Shown here: piece by piece, positions 22,738 to 30,092 of the stretch
Position numbering within the stretch: position 1 is the stretch's first letter
Layout of the letters: the number at the start of each line of letters is the position of its first letter
Source: a virus
Length of the DNA stretch: 36,251 nucleotides
Strand: one strand, 5' to 3'
Virus record (IMG/VR): IMGVR_UViG_3300021389_002175
Location: 1-36,251 of that record
Program-made: the position numbers and the translations under genes
Notes under the pieces: generated by a model
The model's database searches: none
The model's input: the letters and a program-made list of their open reading frames with translations, nothing else
Told to the model about the DNA's origin: nothing

Positions 22738-22750
22738 TTAACCCCAATTT

Positions 22751-22779
22751 GGCTGAAAACCTCCTCTAGGAAATCAGCC
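22751..22779. terminator. Hairpin between convergent genes
   Basis: A stem of 6 bp (GGCTGA with TCAGCC) continues through a symmetric AAA/AAA internal loop into a 3-bp CCT/AGG stem. It lies between the + strand gene ending at 22737 and the minus-strand gene ending at 22784. It has no T-run on the + strand, so its role as a bidirectional terminator is a guess from position. Confidence 0.4.
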
Positions 22780-22783
22780 CCCT

Positions 22784-23140
22784 CTAACTTACATTAGCTT
22801 CCATATGTTCTACCCAAGCATTTAAGTCATGTCCATACAATTTGTATAACATGCGATCTTCACTTCCATACAGTACTAGTTCACGTCTGCTAATATAATA
22901 AGGATACTTGTTATATCTGTCTAACAGTATGCGCAAACGTGCATTAAACTTGGGTTCTACATTAAGCATGAAGTGTTCATTTTCAAAGCCCATGTCATTT
23001 AAAACAGCGACCCCAAACTTTGTTAAGTTGAGGCCCTTGTCGTTTCTATAATTTTTAAAGATATTTCTCAGAGACATTCGGTCACCATATTGCATTGTTT
23101 TAGCATGAGCTAATACACTGTTATAGAATTCCGGTGTCAT
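22784..23140 (-). CDS. Unknown 118-aa protein
   Basis: A soluble, mostly helical protein rich in Lys, Arg, Tyr and Asn (MSLRNIFKNYRNDKGLNL, RRELVLYGSEDRMLYKLYG). No family is recognised. The charge pattern would suit nucleic acid binding. It overlaps the 101-aa gene upstream by 20 bases, so the two are a coupled pair. It ends close to the hairpin at 22751. Confidence 0.7.
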   Translation of the reverse strand: MTPEFYNSVLAHAKTMQYGDRMSLRNIFKNYRNDKGLNLTKFGVAVLNDMGFENEHFMLNVEPKFNARLRILLDRYNKYPYYISRRELVLYGSEDRMLYKLYGHDLNAWVEHMEANVS

Positions 23141-23426
23141 CCTCTCTTACCACTTCGCCTTGTGTTAATTTTACTACCGTGAACTTGTCAGTTTTAAATA
23201 ACTTGTTTAGTCTATCTGATAAATTAAACGCATGTCCACTATTACTAAATGAAACTTTCTTATATTTAGGCCCAGGATAATTTGTTAAACTATTTAGACT
23301 GCGTAGATTAATAGGCTTATTCTCATGAAATACTGCGTAGATTGCTTCTGCTGCTAACAGTTGTTCACTACGAAACGATTTAGGATCAGTAAACTCCATT
23401 AATATTTTTGGTTTAGGTCGAGCCAT
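23121..23426 (-). CDS. Conserved-looking 101-aa phage protein
   Basis: A basic protein (MARPKPKILMEFTDPKSF), with SEQLLAAEAIYAVFHENKPI suggesting a helix-turn-helix-like start, then NYPGPKYKKVSFSNSGHAF and LNKLFKTDKFTVVKLTQGE. Similar sequences are familiar from marine T4-like phages but I cannot name a function. A winged-helix or other DNA-binding role is possible. It has an AAGGAT ribosome site, with a late-type AATAAATA about 35 bases before the start. Confidence 0.75.
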   Translation of the reverse strand: MARPKPKILMEFTDPKSFRSEQLLAAEAIYAVFHENKPINLRSLNSLTNYPGPKYKKVSFSNSGHAFNLSDRLNKLFKTDKFTVVKLTQGEVVREDDTGIL

Positions 23427-23460
23427 GTTGCATCCTTTAATTAAAATACTCTGTTAATAG

Positions 23461-23468
23461 TATTTATT
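23461..23468 (-). promoter_or_regulatory. Possible late promoter element
   Basis: AATAAATA (minus strand), a variant of the T4 late box, lies in the 56-base gap between 23427 and 23482. It is about 35 bases before the ATG at 23426. The gap is unusually large for this packed region, which supports a promoter, but the motif is short and AT-rich. Confidence 0.35.
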
Positions 23469-23482
23469 AAAGTAGCACTAAA

Positions 23483-23668
23483 TTATGATTGTAATTCTGT
23501 ATAAATGCATATACCTTGTTGACCACTAGGGTAATAGCCCGCTGTACCACCTACATCTTTAGCTAGTTCTTCACGTTGCTTAAAACAGGTGTACATATCG
23601 TTGTAGGTGCTATGTGTAACTGCATATGCTTCACCACCATATAGATATATAAAAACAAGAGTCCACAT
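23483..23668 (-). CDS. Small membrane or exported protein (MW family)
   Basis: A 61-aa protein starting MWTLVFIYLYGGEAYAV, a short hydrophobic N-terminal segment like a signal peptide or anchor, then a soluble part with three cysteines (MYTCFKQREELA, GICIYTE). It starts on the stop of the upstream gene (TAATG). A similar small gene starting MWILFVVNAVM lies at 33489, with the same hydrophobic start, cysteines and one-base coupling. They are probably paralogues. Envelope location is inferred. Confidence 0.7.
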   Translation of the reverse strand: MWTLVFIYLYGGEAYAVTHSTYNDMYTCFKQREELAKDVGGTAGYYPSGQQGICIYTELQS

Positions 23669-24042
23669 TACAGTTCGTTTTCTTTTTCTTTTTTAAGCAT
23701 TCCTTCATAGTCTGGATTTGGTCCAGAATACGGCTCAAAATTACGACCTGTCTGCATCATACATGCTATACCGTCACCATATACATTTATTATACTGTAA
23801 GTACCTGTCTCTTGGTTTACAAAGAAAAACATTCCCCCAGTATACATTTTTCCGTCTGCTGCACTGAGCTGCATACCATTACCTAAAAACAGCATGTCCT
23901 CTTTGTATTTTTTTGGTGTTTCAAACATTTCAGCAAACGGCGCACAAAATTGTGTCACAACAAATGTTTTATCACGACTTTGACTAAAACTTTGACTAGT
24001 TAACAAAAACAATACTACTATACTACTCATTAGGTATTTCAT
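23668..24042 (-). CDS. Exported protein of unknown function
   Basis: A 124-aa protein with a clear signal peptide: Lys near the start, then a hydrophobic core (MSSIVVLFLLTSQSFSQS) with a likely cleavage after SFS or FSQ. The mature part is mixed strands with two cysteines (TQFCAPF, GIACMMQ) that could form a disulfide. It overlaps the gene upstream by 20 bases and is coupled to the small membrane gene downstream. Together these may form an envelope-targeted pair made by the phage. Confidence 0.75.
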   Translation of the reverse strand: MKYLMSSIVVLFLLTSQSFSQSRDKTFVVTQFCAPFAEMFETPKKYKEDMLFLGNGMQLSAADGKMYTGGMFFFVNQETGTYSIINVYGDGIACMMQTGRNFEPYSGPNPDYEGMLKKEKENEL

Positions 24043-24490
24043 TTTCTTGCGCCTTCCTTTTTATCGCCATATTGACGTCAGTTTGGGACTTAAACGGACC
24101 AATAAACTGGTATGTGTCTAATGTCTTTAGTCTAGGGCAGAATGCATCGCTCCATCCAAGCCGTGGAAACTTAATCCCATAGTACCCAGCCGCAAAATAT
24201 TGTGTACTCGTGGCTGTCTTTTTAAAAATAGGCACTGTATCTTGTAGTGAAATGTCAAATGCCTGTTCGGTATTAGCAGAGTATCCGTACACCGTATCAT
24301 TAATGAAAGTTCTAGTTTTCTTTTCTTCTATCTTAAAACTAGACAAGTCAGAATATATTACTTCAGATCCATCTATATTGCTATAAAATATATATCCGGA
24401 TTGGTCATGCTTTAAAGTACCGACTTTACTACCTTTGGATTCGATTATCCAAAATTTATCTTCAATTACTACTTTTGCTTTGTATTTCAT
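24023..24490 (-). CDS. Unknown 155-aa protein
   Basis: A soluble, largely beta protein (KYKAKVVIEDKFWIIESKG, KVGTLKHDQSGYIFYSN). The second half (YFAAGYYGIKFPRLGW, FIGPFKSQTDVNMAIKRKA) resembles small conserved proteins of marine T4-like phages. No catalytic motif is seen and the function is unknown. ATG start. It overlaps the gene upstream by 29 bases and the exported protein's gene by 20, so it sits inside a coupled block. Confidence 0.7.
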   Translation of the reverse strand: MKYKAKVVIEDKFWIIESKGSKVGTLKHDQSGYIFYSNIDGSEVIYSDLSSFKIEEKKTRTFINDTVYGYSANTEQAFDISLQDTVPIFKKTATSTQYFAAGYYGIKFPRLGWSDAFCPRLKTLDTYQFIGPFKSQTDVNMAIKRKAQENEIPNE

Positions 24491-24713
24491 TCTCAGGCCA
24501 CATTAGTTTAAATTTTACGTATGCTTCTGTGCTTAACTCCGCAGTTACAATTGTTGAAAAGCTGGCTTTGTCTGTATCTACTTCCATATGGTATGTTATG
24601 TTCGTTCCATTGTTTTGTATCCACAACCCTTGCTCACTGTCTAGCCAATGATCAAAATGCTCAGCGTCTCCACGCATTGGAAAAATTGCTACTTTAGTTT
24701 TAGTAGACCGCAT
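24462..24713 (-). CDS. Unknown 83-aa protein
   Basis: A small protein with an alternating, beta-rich look (TKVAIFPMRGDAEHFDHWL, ITYHMEVDTDKASFSTIV) and an acidic tendency. No family is recognised. It overlaps the RNase H gene upstream by 14 bases and the next gene by 29, so it is translated with them. Confidence 0.65.
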   Translation of the reverse strand: MRSTKTKVAIFPMRGDAEHFDHWLDSEQGLWIQNNGTNITYHMEVDTDKASFSTIVTAELSTEAYVKFKLMWPENEIQSKSSN

Positions 24714-25680
24714 TCAGATATTCTGCGTGAGCATCAGCTTGTTCACTTACTCGTTGTAAGTCGTGCTTACCACAGAACTTCATAAAGTTAATTCCTACTT
24801 GTCCCTTGTATTGCTTTTGTACTTGTGTAACAATAGTGCTGTCTAGTACTTGTTTAATCTCATTAGGCTGTGCGGTTAGATCAATTAGTTCACGATTGCG
24901 TTGATAGTCATCCAGTACACGGTGCTCTACACCGTCATGGTCTGTCCACTTTTGCAACATAAAGTTATTCCAGTTAAAGCCTTTATCATTTTTATCTGCA
25001 AAGGCTTCGATTAGTCCAACTTTGTTTTTAGTACCTTTCTTGCGAGCACCAGGATATGCACTAAAGATATTATCACTTGTGTCACCACGTATACACTTTT
25101 CAAATAGTAACCACTCAGGGTTACCAACCATCTTTTGTTCTTTAGTCTTTTTATCAATAACAGGCTTTCCACGATCATTATAGATGCCATCAAGCCTAAT
25201 GTGCTGATTAGTAATACCGTTATATTGTGTTACTTTGTCTGTAATTAGCTGATAGAAGTCACTATCACTACTAATAATAACGTGTTCATTATCAGGATGA
25301 TTCTGTATCCAACGAGCAATAAAGTCATCTGCTTCACACTGTTTGTGTTGTAATACTGTACAATTAGTACGTTTTTCAATAAACTCTTTTAGTTCATCAA
25401 ATGCTTCAAAGTACTTTTGGTCTTCTTCTTGCTCACGTGGAGTAAGAGCATCACGAGCTACTTTACGATTTGCTTTGTAAGGCAAGTAATGGTCTTTACG
25501 CCAACTACGTCCTTCAAAACAAAATACAACATGACTACCATTAAAATCACGCCAGGCCTTATTAATGGCACTAAACATGATATGATATGCCATACCAATT
25601 TTAGTTTCAATGTCGTCACCACGTACTACGTGTCTGGCACGATAAAACATGTTAAGCGAGTCTACTAGTATATGTGTCAT
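24700..25680 (-). CDS. T4 RNase H-like 5'-3' exonuclease
   Basis: A 326-aa flap/5' nuclease of the T4 RNase H and T5 exonuclease family. Metal-binding acidic residues are visible in ILVDSLNMFYRARH (D7), CEADDFIARW, ISSDSDFYQL and RGDTSDNI. The helical-arch basic segment (WRKDHYLPYKANRK) lies between the first two, and a helix-hairpin-helix-like part (KNKVGLIEAF) follows. It removes RNA primers and flaps on the lagging strand during phage DNA replication. The length fits the T4 protein (305 aa). Two bases separate it from the upstream coiled-coil gene. Confidence 0.92.
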   Translation of the reverse strand: MTHILVDSLNMFYRARHVVRGDDIETKIGMAYHIMFSAINKAWRDFNGSHVVFCFEGRSWRKDHYLPYKANRKVARDALTPREQEEDQKYFEAFDELKEFIEKRTNCTVLQHKQCEADDFIARWIQNHPDNEHVIISSDSDFYQLITDKVTQYNGITNQHIRLDGIYNDRGKPVIDKKTKEQKMVGNPEWLLFEKCIRGDTSDNIFSAYPGARKKGTKNKVGLIEAFADKNDKGFNWNNFMLQKWTDHDGVEHRVLDDYQRNRELIDLTAQPNEIKQVLDSTIVTQVQKQYKGQVGINFMKFCGKHDLQRVSEQADAHAEYLNAVY

Positions 25681-25681
25681 G

Positions 25682-25915
25682 TTATTCCTCTAACAGCTTC
25701 TTTTCTAGTTCTTCTTTGATATCAATTACGTTGTCACGTTTTATAATATCAATGATAGTTTCGTTTAATCCAATCTCACGTCTAAGCCAGTACATTTTTT
25801 CCTGTAGTTTATCTAGTTCTTTTTGGTAAAAGTCTAGCTCACGTTCTTTTCTTACTTTGCTTTCTATAATATCAGATAACAAAATTAATTTAGGCGAATC
25901 TGTATTTTCTATCAT
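25682..25915 (-). CDS. Small coiled-coil protein
   Basis: A 77-aa, highly charged protein that is almost wholly helical. VRKERELDFYQKELDKLQEK has hydrophobic residues in coiled-coil spacing, and IKEELEKKLLEE ends it. No catalytic motif is seen. It starts on the stop of the 36-aa gene upstream (ATGA) and sits two bases from the exonuclease gene, so it may assist it, which is inference. Confidence 0.75.
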   Translation of the reverse strand: MIENTDSPKLILLSDIIESKVRKERELDFYQKELDKLQEKMYWLRREIGLNETIIDIIKRDNVIDIKEELEKKLLEE

Positions 25916-26022
25916 GCGTTGTTAATCATCTGTTGCAACCATTTTGCAGGTAAATTACAAATATATCCATAGCATGACCAGAACAAAATGTTGTACAATA
26001 CAATCTCTACAATCTCATTCAT
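25912..26022 (-). CDS. 36-aa microprotein
   Basis: A very short gene that is supported by its context. The ATG at 26022 overlaps the stop of the SH3-fold gene, and its TGA overlaps the ATG of the coiled-coil gene (ATGA), filling the whole gap between them. The product begins MNEIVEIVLYNILFW and has a Trp/Tyr/Cys-rich middle (SCYGYICNLPAKW) with no charged residues for about 20 positions, so it may associate with a membrane. Function is unknown. Such small genes are common in T4-like phages and easily missed. Confidence 0.6.
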   Translation of the reverse strand: MNEIVEIVLYNILFWSCYGYICNLPAKWLQQMINNA

Positions 26023-26296
26023 TATCATTCTCCATAAATGGCGTCACAATTTGTGTGTTAGTAACACTATCCCAACGAAATGAGCGCCATCCTTTTGCGT
26101 TAACATCGTATACTACACACACATCTTCATTTATAGCACGAACTTTCTTCTGTGTCAATGGGTCATTTTTAGTTGGTGCAGGAACTACACTTTCATTCAG
26201 TGTACATGTCATTTTACGATAATCGCCGTTTACTTTTGTAAACTCAACAATGACTTCATGATTGCGTAAATCATTTTTGATCTTATTCCTGTCCAT
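26015..26296 (-). CDS. SH3-fold phage protein (DUF2693-like)
   Basis: A 93-aa protein resembling the phage SH3-beta-barrel family: EVIVEFTKVNGDYRKMTCTL gives the first strands, the middle reads VVPAPTKND, and VYDVNAKGWRSFRWDSV the typical closing strand. Function in the family is not established. Proteins of this kind occur widely in T4-like phages. It overlaps the gene upstream by 14 bases. A promoter-like TTGACA-17-TATAAA lies inside it. Confidence 0.75.
   Translation of the reverse strand: MDRNKIKNDLRNHEVIVEFTKVNGDYRKMTCTLNESVVPAPTKNDPLTQKKVRAINEDVCVVYDVNAKGWRSFRWDSVTNTQIVTPFMENDNE
26130..26158 (-). promoter_or_regulatory. Promoter-like element inside the SH3-fold gene
   Basis: TTGACA (26153-26158, minus strand) and TATAAA (26130-26135) are 17 bases apart inside coding sequence. 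Transcription would run into the 36-aa gene, the coiled-coil gene and RNase H. Similar matches elsewhere in coding DNA lower the weight of this one. Confidence 0.35.
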
Positions 26297-26471
26297 ATTT
26301 TACCACCTTTGTAATCTGTTTGTTTTTGTATTTTGCGCTAAAAATCTTTGCAAATTTTTCAGCGGCATTGCGAGTTGAGAATGTTTCAGGTTGTAAATCC
26401 CAACAATTACTTGTACTTTTTGTAACAAAAATCCAATCGTCCTTTGATATCATTATTTTAACTGCATACAT
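26283..26471 (-). CDS. Unknown 62-aa protein
   Basis: A small basic protein (MYAVKIMISKDDWIFVTK, then STRNAAEKFAKIFSAKYKNK). The strand-helix look is seen in many small phage proteins. The frame is open to an ATG at 26492, but the ATG at 26471 has a near-perfect GGAGG ribosome site six bases before it and clears the upstream gene. No family is recognised. It overlaps the SH3-fold gene by 14 bases. Confidence 0.7.
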   Translation of the reverse strand: MYAVKIMISKDDWIFVTKSTSNCWDLQPETFSTRNAAEKFAKIFSAKYKNKQITKVVKYGQE

Positions 26472-26472
26472 G

Positions 26473-26718
26473 CTATACCTCCATATCTGCATATTTTATA
26501 AACTGTTTTTTAAATGACGATGCATCTTGTTTATATTCAAAATGGAATGTATCTTCATAGATATTAGTATACTGACTGAAATCCCATTGCTCACGGTTTA
26601 ATTGTGTTTTACACCAGTCTTTGCCATTACCACGAAGATCGCTGTGCAAACGCACTGAGTATCCGCCATTGCGTCTCCATCTTTGTTTGTATTCAAATAT
26701 TTCTATTGGTTTTTTCAT
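26473..26718 (-). CDS. Unknown 81-aa protein
   Basis: A small basic and aromatic-rich protein (IFEYKQRWRRNGGYSVRL, KDWCKTQLNREQWDF). No motif is recognised. The Arg/Trp-rich start could bind nucleic acid or a membrane surface. Its ATG overlaps the stop of the upstream gene by one base (TGATG). One base separates it from the next gene. Confidence 0.65.
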   Translation of the reverse strand: MKKPIEIFEYKQRWRRNGGYSVRLHSDLRGNGKDWCKTQLNREQWDFSQYTNIYEDTFHFEYKQDASSFKKQFIKYADMEV

Positions 26719-27683
26719 CAGTAAAATTTATCCTTTTTAAACTCTCTGTCCTGTGGCGATGCATGTGCCAGATGTCCAATAATATTCATTCCTTTCCGAT
26801 TAAAATAGTCCCCCCATACATTACTACCACATGCAGGTTGAAATATAAGTGGCCATCTAAGTCTACTACCTTCAACTGTTGGATAATTATTTTCCTTCAT
26901 GATTAGTTTAGCACGTTTCCAGTTATCTGTAAAGTGTTTTCTGAACTCAATCATAGGTCCATGTAAAAAAAGTTCTTGTGGAGTTTTATAATTAAATAGC
27001 TTCTTATGTGCCAAGTGATGACTAAACATGATATTTTCATTTACCTTGATGCTACCATTGTTATCTACCATATGTACACCACAAAACACAGCATTGTTTT
27101 CACGAAACCGCTCACGACAAAAATTTTGCTCAACAGAAAACTTAGTAGGTTTGATCGAGTCTTTATCATATGGATCATTATCAGCGGAAGCAAACCATTC
27201 TTCTAAATGTGTAGGATTTGCATACATCCGAAATCCAGTTTGTGATTTAACACGAAATATCCACTTTTCATTTTGTACCATACGCCAACAATCATACCAT
27301 TTATAGTAAATTGCAAGATGACGTCTTAATACATCCCATCTTAACGCAAGTTCATCATTACGATAATATGAAGACAACCATTCATTAATCATCTCACCAA
27401 ACGCAGGATCTTCACCCAGATACCAGTCTACTAGATCATCAAGTACACCATATGTTTCAACATTACATTGGTATGTAATACCCAAACTATCAAATGCATC
27501 ACGGATATCTTGTATATTGTTTTGTGGATGATCCCATGTACTAATATACGCATTAATAGACCCAACGTTCATTTTATCACACCACTCTATTAGAAGTGAC
27601 ATGCTCGTCATAAAATTCTGGCTTTTAATACCGCCATAAGTTAATCCAGGAATTAAGAGTGCTAAATTGTTATTTAAATGCAT
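26718..27683 (-). CDS. Unknown 321-aa protein of the NeuB block
   Basis: A protein I do not recognise. It opens with a hydrophobic strand and glycine turn (LALLIPGLTYGGI), like a Rossmann-type glycosyltransferase, followed by AYISTWDHP. A Trp/Tyr-rich helical middle (LAIYYKWYDCWRMV) and WIFRVKSQTGFRMYANPTH are reminiscent of sugar-transferring enzymes acting with NeuB/NeuA. No catalytic motif is firm. It overlaps the NeuB gene by 14 bases, so transfer or trimming of the acidic sugar is a reasonable guess. Confidence 0.6.
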   Translation of the reverse strand: MHLNNNLALLIPGLTYGGIKSQNFMTSMSLLIEWCDKMNVGSINAYISTWDHPQNNIQDIRDAFDSLGITYQCNVETYGVLDDLVDWYLGEDPAFGEMINEWLSSYYRNDELALRWDVLRRHLAIYYKWYDCWRMVQNEKWIFRVKSQTGFRMYANPTHLEEWFASADNDPYDKDSIKPTKFSVEQNFCRERFRENNAVFCGVHMVDNNGSIKVNENIMFSHHLAHKKLFNYKTPQELFLHGPMIEFRKHFTDNWKRAKLIMKENNYPTVEGSRLRWPLIFQPACGSNVWGDYFNRKGMNIIGHLAHASPQDREFKKDKFY

Positions 27684-29142
27684 TTATACTGATTGCCGTT
27701 TTTCTGTCACTAAGTGATAAATTTTGTATATACTTATTTTGATAATAGCTATCACCTGAGAATGCAGTTGTTGATATTTCTTCAAATACACATCCTGTTG
27801 GACTACTAAAACTGTGCCATGTGTTTGGATTAACAGTCAGTTGGTCACCTGGATATAATACACGACTTGTTCCATACATATTTACGATTAACTCTCCCCA
27901 TAATACTAAAAATGTTTCCTTTTTAATTTTGTGCATATGATTAGGATGACTTTGCCTAGGATGTAAAACTAATATTTTCTTTGCATATTCATTATTCATT
28001 ATGGTAAACAATAAACATCCTGTTTCGTAAAATTTTTCCATTCCAAAATGATGACTTATTTCTACGTAATTATCATTATGAACTACAACTCCTGCACGAT
28101 TCAATAGTGCCCGTGTACTACATATAATACGACCTAATGTAGGATCTTGATGTTTTGTTTCAGTAACCTTTTGATCTTTTTTACCACTAGTTACTGTTCC
28201 TTCAACAAATTCTCCACTAGTAATTCCTCCTTTAAAAGGAAAGGCAAAATATACATCTTCATGTTTTAATGCATGTTGATTTACATTATGTTTTAAATAA
28301 ACTCCACGCTTTAAACTATCGATTGCATTACGTTCTTCTTGTAATATATTGTCACGAGTTGTGCTTCCTAATAATATTTTTGCACGGTTGTATGCTTGAA
28401 ACCATGCAAGACTTTGTTCTGGTGTACTACTATATTCATTGAGTGTTATAGTATTGGTTGCAACTCCGATGTGTCTTTCGAACATTGTTGCTCCTAGTGC
28501 AAGCGCAAGTCCTATTTGTTCAAGATCATCTTGGGGCTCGTGCGTACTCCATCCGATATAAACTCCTGGGTATCTTTTGCGCATAGTTTTGATGTTTAAT
28601 AGGTTACATGCTTCGGCAGGTGTTGGATAGATACTTACACAATGCATTAATGAAAAATTAACATTTCTACTCCTGAAGAAGTATACCAGATCGTCAATTT
28701 CTTCGAAACTAAGTCCACCTGTACTTGCAATAATAGGCAATCCGCTGTTTACTGCTTTTTTTAGTAGAGGCCAATCTTTTGCACTGCAACTTGCAATTTT
28801 AAGTATATCAAATCCTAGTTCAATAATTTTGTCAACACTAGCTTCGTCGAACGGTGTACAAATAGCAAGCATATTATTATTATGTACATGATCTACAAGT
28901 GTCTGGTAGTCTTTCCATGCTAACTTTGTATTTAAAAATCTAGAAACATGTTTATTTGTGCTTGATTTACGATCTTCAGGATGTATAAAGTTAGGTAAAT
29001 CTCGAAATTGAAATTTAATGCCTGCACGTACACCGGCGGTTAGTACAGATTTATGATGCATATCAATAATTTTTAGACCATGCTGTAACGATCCTTGGTG
29101 ATTGTTTGCCATATCTAATACGAATAAGTTATTAAACTGCAT
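27670..29142 (-). CDS. neuB: NeuB-like acidic sugar synthase, cupin fusion
   Basis: A 490-aa protein with three parts. Residues 1 to about 260 form the NeuB TIM barrel (LFVLDMANNHQGSL, GIKFQFRD, ICTPFDEASVDKI, LKIASCSAKDWPL, ASTGGLSFEEID, GWSTHEP). An SAF-type domain follows (RGVYLKHNVNQHA, FPFKGGITSGEF). The third part is a C-terminal cupin (HPRQSHPNHMHKIKKE, VLWGELIVNMYG). NeuB joins a sugar with phosphoenolpyruvate to give a sialic, legionaminic or pseudaminic-type acid. The frame extends upstream, but the ATG at 29142 has AGGA before it and fits the family start. The NeuA-like gene lies just upstream. Confidence 0.85.
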   Translation of the reverse strand: MQFNNLFVLDMANNHQGSLQHGLKIIDMHHKSVLTAGVRAGIKFQFRDLPNFIHPEDRKSSTNKHVSRFLNTKLAWKDYQTLVDHVHNNNMLAICTPFDEASVDKIIELGFDILKIASCSAKDWPLLKKAVNSGLPIIASTGGLSFEEIDDLVYFFRSRNVNFSLMHCVSIYPTPAEACNLLNIKTMRKRYPGVYIGWSTHEPQDDLEQIGLALALGATMFERHIGVATNTITLNEYSSTPEQSLAWFQAYNRAKILLGSTTRDNILQEERNAIDSLKRGVYLKHNVNQHALKHEDVYFAFPFKGGITSGEFVEGTVTSGKKDQKVTETKHQDPTLGRIICSTRALLNRAGVVVHNDNYVEISHHFGMEKFYETGCLLFTIMNNEYAKKILVLHPRQSHPNHMHKIKKETFLVLWGELIVNMYGTSRVLYPGDQLTVNPNTWHSFSSPTGCVFEEISTTAFSGDSYYQNKYIQNLSLSDRKTAISINAFK

Positions 29143-29821
29143 AATGTTCCTGCCAATAATGTGTATAGATATCAAACTGCCACTCATAATCGATATCTAA
29201 GCATTCAAATTCGTCCATAACAAATAGTTCAGGATTATTTTTAGTAAAATCTCCCATCCATACGTTTTGTCCTATTAGGTCTAATCGTCCTGCATACAAT
29301 CCATGGGCCGCTTCATAAGTGGGATCTACTAGCTTAGTATTCATAAACGTAGTTCCTTCGGGCCAATCAGTAATTAGATCTCCTTGTTTGTTCCAATAGT
29401 ATTGCTTTTTGTCCATAACACTAAACATACCGTCATGCGTACTATTCAAGTACTCATCTACAAATCTGTCTATTGTTTCAGGTGACATTAATATTAAACA
29501 AGGATTAAACAACACCGCATATTGATACTGCGGAAACTTATCCCACCATTCATACATAACAGGTAGCTGTTTTTCTTCGTTACGACTTTGTATACTACGT
29601 TTATAAACATTAACTTCATGCTTGTTACATATATCAATGAGTTCTTGATCGCAAACACTTGCGTAAAAGTTTTCCATTGGTATATTGGTTTGTTTAATCT
29701 TATTAATGAATATTTCAAATAAACATGTACCTGCAAATTCTCTTGTCATTTTTGCAGGTACACGTTGACTATTAGTTCTTGCTTGTACTATAAACAGAAC
29801 GTCTTTAATGTTTTTAGTCAT
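29132..29821 (-). CDS. neuA: NeuA-like CMP-sugar cytidylyltransferase
   Basis: A 229-aa nucleotidyltransferase beginning VLFIVQARTNSQRVPAKM, the CTP-binding signature of CMP-acylneuraminate synthetases. CLFEIFINKI, LFNPCLILMSPETIDRF and the C-terminal DIDYEWQFDIY place follow as expected. It would activate the sugar acid made by NeuB as a CMP-sugar. An in-frame ATG at 29902 overlaps the upstream gene too far. The ATG at 29821 overlaps by 8 bases and starts at the right place for the family. The sugar specificity is not readable. Confidence 0.82.
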   Translation of the reverse strand: MTKNIKDVLFIVQARTNSQRVPAKMTREFAGTCLFEIFINKIKQTNIPMENFYASVCDQELIDICNKHEVNVYKRSIQSRNEEKQLPVMYEWWDKFPQYQYAVLFNPCLILMSPETIDRFVDEYLNSTHDGMFSVMDKKQYYWNKQGDLITDWPEGTTFMNTKLVDPTYEAAHGLYAGRLDLIGQNVWMGDFTKNNPELFVMDEFECLDIDYEWQFDIYTHYWQEHYAV

Positions 29822-30089
29822 CAGTAGCAACATCCATAGCAACACCTCGACATAGATCGTTAAACCATAGGTCGACAATTGCTTCTGGTGTTTCTCCTGC
29901 ATAACCCGCTTCGCCTAATAGTCCAACAAAGTCATCATTCCAATCTAATTCAAAATAACCACGAGTAGGATTATCTTTATCAAAATGTACTTCAACTACC
30001 TTAACCCACGGACCAACAGCATTTTCTTTTGTTACTTCATCGCCAGTTTGTACTTTGCGATTTCTTACTAGTTTATTCCACCATCCCAT
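29814..30089 (-). CDS. Unknown 91-aa protein
   Basis: An acidic protein (MGWWNKLVRNRKVQTGDEVT, then NAVGPWVKVVEVHFD and GYFELDWNDDFVGLLGEAGY), resembling small conserved proteins of T4-like marine phages. The function is unknown. It ends with an 8-base overlap on the NeuA-like gene and follows metK by three bases. Confidence 0.75.
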   Translation of the reverse strand: MGWWNKLVRNRKVQTGDEVTKENAVGPWVKVVEVHFDKDNPTRGYFELDWNDDFVGLLGEAGYAGETPEAIVDLWFNDLCRGVAMDVATDD

Positions 30090-30092
30090 ATT

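Noticed and set aside
29143-29187. N-terminal extension of NeuB to an ATG at 29187
   Set aside because: The extra 15 residues lie wholly in the NeuA-like gene. The ATG at 29142 has an AGGA and fits the NeuB family start.
29822-29902. N-terminal extension of the NeuA-like protein to an ATG at 29902
   Set aside because: It would overlap the 91-aa gene by about 90 bases, and the NeuA family starts near the CTP-binding motif, as the ATG at 29821 does.
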